64,000 nucleotides of DNA, from positions 186,001 to 250,000 of the forward strand of contig JAEXFN010000035.1 in the NCBI GenBank assembly GCA_023400055.1. Direction: 5' to 3'. Below the pieces are notes generated by a model. That model saw only the letters and a list, made by a program, of their open reading frames with translations. It was not told the DNA's origin and did no database searches. Source of the stretch: Bacillota bacterium (GTDB taxonomy: Bacteria > Bacillota > UBA4882 > UBA8346). Shown piece after piece: positions 62,652-64,000 of this stretch. Made by a program: the position numbers and the translations under genes. Position 1 is the first letter of the stretch. Every line of letters begins with the position of its first letter.

Positions 62652-63104
62652 TCAGTAGGCCGGATTCACCACCCCCAGATATTCAAGGGCTTTCCCGTAC
62701 AAAAACGGTTGAATCAAGGGATAAGTGAGATTATCCGTCGGAAAGTCGCGTCTGAAATAAACCTCGGCAATCTCCGATTCGGGCAATGAAGCCATCTCCC
62801 ACACTTCCGCGAAATAGAGCTGCCCATAGGACGTCTTATCATCCGCGCCCGTGACCGAATACACAGCGATCGGGAACAACTCGGAGTCAGCCGCGCCCGT
62901 TTCCTCGAACAATTCGCGGTGGGCCGCCTCTTCCAGGGTTTCCGGTGCTTCGCGGTGGCCGCCGGGGATCTCCAGCGTCTTGCGCTCCCGGTGCCGGACC
63001 AGCAGCCACTCGCCGTGAAATCGCGCGACGATGACGACAAAAGTTATTTTCCCGTCCGCTATCGTCCCCACATCATGAAAGGTTACTTTCAACGGATTCT
63101 CCAT
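62652..63104 (-). CDS. NUDIX hydrolase
   Basis: 150 aa. The Nudix box is complete: GGHREAPE, then TLEEAAH, then RELFEETGA, preceded by EWLLVRHRERKTLEIP. ADDKTSYGQLYFAEVWEM and the terminal YPLIQPFLYGKALEYLG complete the domain. A GGGGGG ribosome site 8 nt before ATG 63104 fixes the start. It lies 26 bp downstream of the acetyltransferase gene, so they are likely co-transcribed. Confidence 0.88.
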   Translation of the reverse strand: MENPLKVTFHDVGTIADGKITFVVIVARFHGEWLLVRHRERKTLEIPGGHREAPETLEEAAHRELFEETGAADSELFPIAVYSVTGADDKTSYGQLYFAEVWEMASLPESEIAEVYFRRDFPTDNLTYPLIQPFLYGKALEYLGVVNPAY

Positions 63105-63130
63105 TTTCATGTCCCCCCTTGTCTCGCAGA

Positions 63131-63628
63131 TTAACATGTTTTGAGCAATAACTCCAGTTCGATCTCATCCCGGATCGGGATCCCATCTATTCCGATCGAT
63201 GGAATCTCCGGTTTTAATTTACATGATTCCGCAATCGCGTTTGGATAAACGGCCACCAGTTGAAAACCGCGCAATTGATAAAAACGGAGCGCCGCCGTGT
63301 TATCATTGGTCGTGATCAGCCAGACTCTGCGACATCCCTCGGCCCCGGCTCGTTCCTTGGCCTGCTCGATGAGGGCTGAGCCGATCCCCATTTTTGGGGC
63401 GAAGCTCTCCAACAAGACGATTTCGCATTGATTATTTTCGATCCGATATAAAACGATCCCCGCCGGCCGGCCTTCGCGCGCGGCGATAAACCCAGGAAGG
63501 GCGGCGCCCTCATGGACTCTGCGTCGCGTAACGATCCGCTCGGAACCCCAACTCTCCCGCAGATAAGGCAGAATCCACTCCTCGTCGGCCGGCGTTTTTT
63601 CCCGCACCTGAAATTGCAAACTTCCCAC
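63131..63628 (-). CDS. GNAT family N-acetyltransferase
   Basis: 165 aa. Acetyl-CoA motif A is LESFAPKMGIGSALIEQAKE, with VWLITTNDNTAALRFYQLRG as the C-terminal strand-helix and FQLVAVYPNAI after it. Acceptor unknown. No good ribosome site precedes GTG 63628; the start is where homology begins. It overlaps the read-through end of the FlaR-like frame. Confidence 0.85.
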   Translation of the reverse strand: MGSLQFQVREKTPADEEWILPYLRESWGSERIVTRRRVHEGAALPGFIAAREGRPAGIVLYRIENNQCEIVLLESFAPKMGIGSALIEQAKERAGAEGCRRVWLITTNDNTAALRFYQLRGFQLVAVYPNAIAESCKLKPEIPSIGIDGIPIRDEIELELLLKTC

Positions 63629-64000
63629 GCTCGCTTTCGGAACGCGCTGTTCCTCTCACATCCAAAAGTTTTCTTGTTTTAGAAAAATTCCATAACACTT
63701 TAATAAATCGCAAAAATTCCCTATCCAATCTTTCTTCAAGATATCGCGGCATATCCGAACGCTTTTTGCCGTATCTTTTAAATACACTAGCCAAACATAT
63801 CCAACGGTTTATATCAAGAAATATAACTAAGTCCGCCGCTTTAAATCGCAACTCCATGGTGTCAGTATGATTTCCATCAATAATCCATTTTTCCTTTGAT
63901 ATAAGTTCCATTTGGATCTTTAGCCATTCTTCTTTCGATGGTTTTTCCCAGTTAGCACGCCAAAACTCGACATCAAGATGAACGAGTGGCAACCCCGTAA
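63510..64000 (-). pseudogene. FlaR/topology-modulation-like P-loop protein, partial and probably 3'-truncated
   Basis: The frame enters from the right edge (TGLPLVHLD), so the Walker A part is outside. Seen: HLDVEFWRANWEKPSKEEW, EKWIIDGNHTDTMELRFKAA, DLVIFLDINRWICLASVFKR and FLRFIKVLWNFSKTRK, as in DNA-topology-modulation kinase-like proteins. After KTRKLL (about 63665) the family C-terminus of about 50 residues is missing, and the frame runs through the start of the GNAT gene as an unrelated Arg/Gly/Ala-rich sequence. Composition also changes there, from AT-rich to GC-rich. A recombination junction that removed the 3' end is the simplest reading. Confidence 0.7.

Overview
The window reads as chromosome of an anaerobe-type, spore-former-like Bacillota of moderate to high GC. 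LL-diaminopimelate aminotransferase, an AddAB-type helicase-nuclease, a GerMN-like protein, M32 carboxypeptidase and UPF0182 all fit that group. A predicted C-terminal-Phe beta-barrel protein (47412-50294) argues for an outer membrane, which among Bacillota points to the diderm lineages (Limnochordia/Hydrogenispora-like, Halanaerobiales, Negativicutes). That assignment is inference. No tRNA, rRNA, CRISPR array or prophage was seen.

Layout. 1-9150 is a carbohydrate-acid module: ABC importer (binding protein, two permeases), GH4 glycosidase, a convergent GH88-like protein lacking both catalytic Asp, a YhcH/YiaL protein and an aconitase-superfamily hydratase. 9500-15200 holds a GerMN-like protein, a rhomboid-like membrane protein overlapping an inositol-phosphatase gene, and a FadR-type regulator beside an IlvD/Edd-type dehydratase whose promoter carries a good operator candidate. 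15200-17900 shows gene decay (Na+-pump decarboxylase remnants, a GNAT gene with an internal stop). 17900-26200 is housekeeping: topoisomerase III, DapL, M32 carboxypeptidase, DtxR-type regulator. 26268-37450 has a polysaccharide deacetylase, FolE2, AddA/AddB, HAD phosphatase and MsrB. 37650-46830 has an aminotransferase, a bactofilin-like membrane protein, a Ski2-like helicase, ThrC and DUF1015.

The most unusual region is 46841-53375. It encodes several small secreted proteins, a PapD/DUF916-like chaperone, a pilin-like subunit and a large protein with Ig-like domains, a predicted beta-barrel and SdrD/Cna-B-like domains. One subunit gene has its own promoter, a class I cyclic-di-GMP (GEMM) riboswitch and a hairpin over the start site. 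I read this as a candidate chaperone/usher-like surface-fibre system under second-messenger control.

A second layer of structure is non-coding. Two arrays of the same 21-bp repeat lie between convergent genes (4441-4839 and 50350-50580) and end in inverted repeats. A third array of different sequence but the same 21-bp period lies at 28355-28712. Two copies of a roughly 500-bp fold-back element sit at about 27630-28130 and 50680-51200, the second beside the 50350 array. A 241-bp element with 21-bp terminal inverted repeats (61301-61541) lies just upstream of a methyltransferase gene.

53761-64000 returns to ordinary genes (TrpS, SDR, PyrF, UPF0182, a RelE/Phd toxin-antitoxin pair, methyltransferase, adenosine deaminase-like, NUDIX, GNAT) and ends in a truncated FlaR-like gene running off the window.
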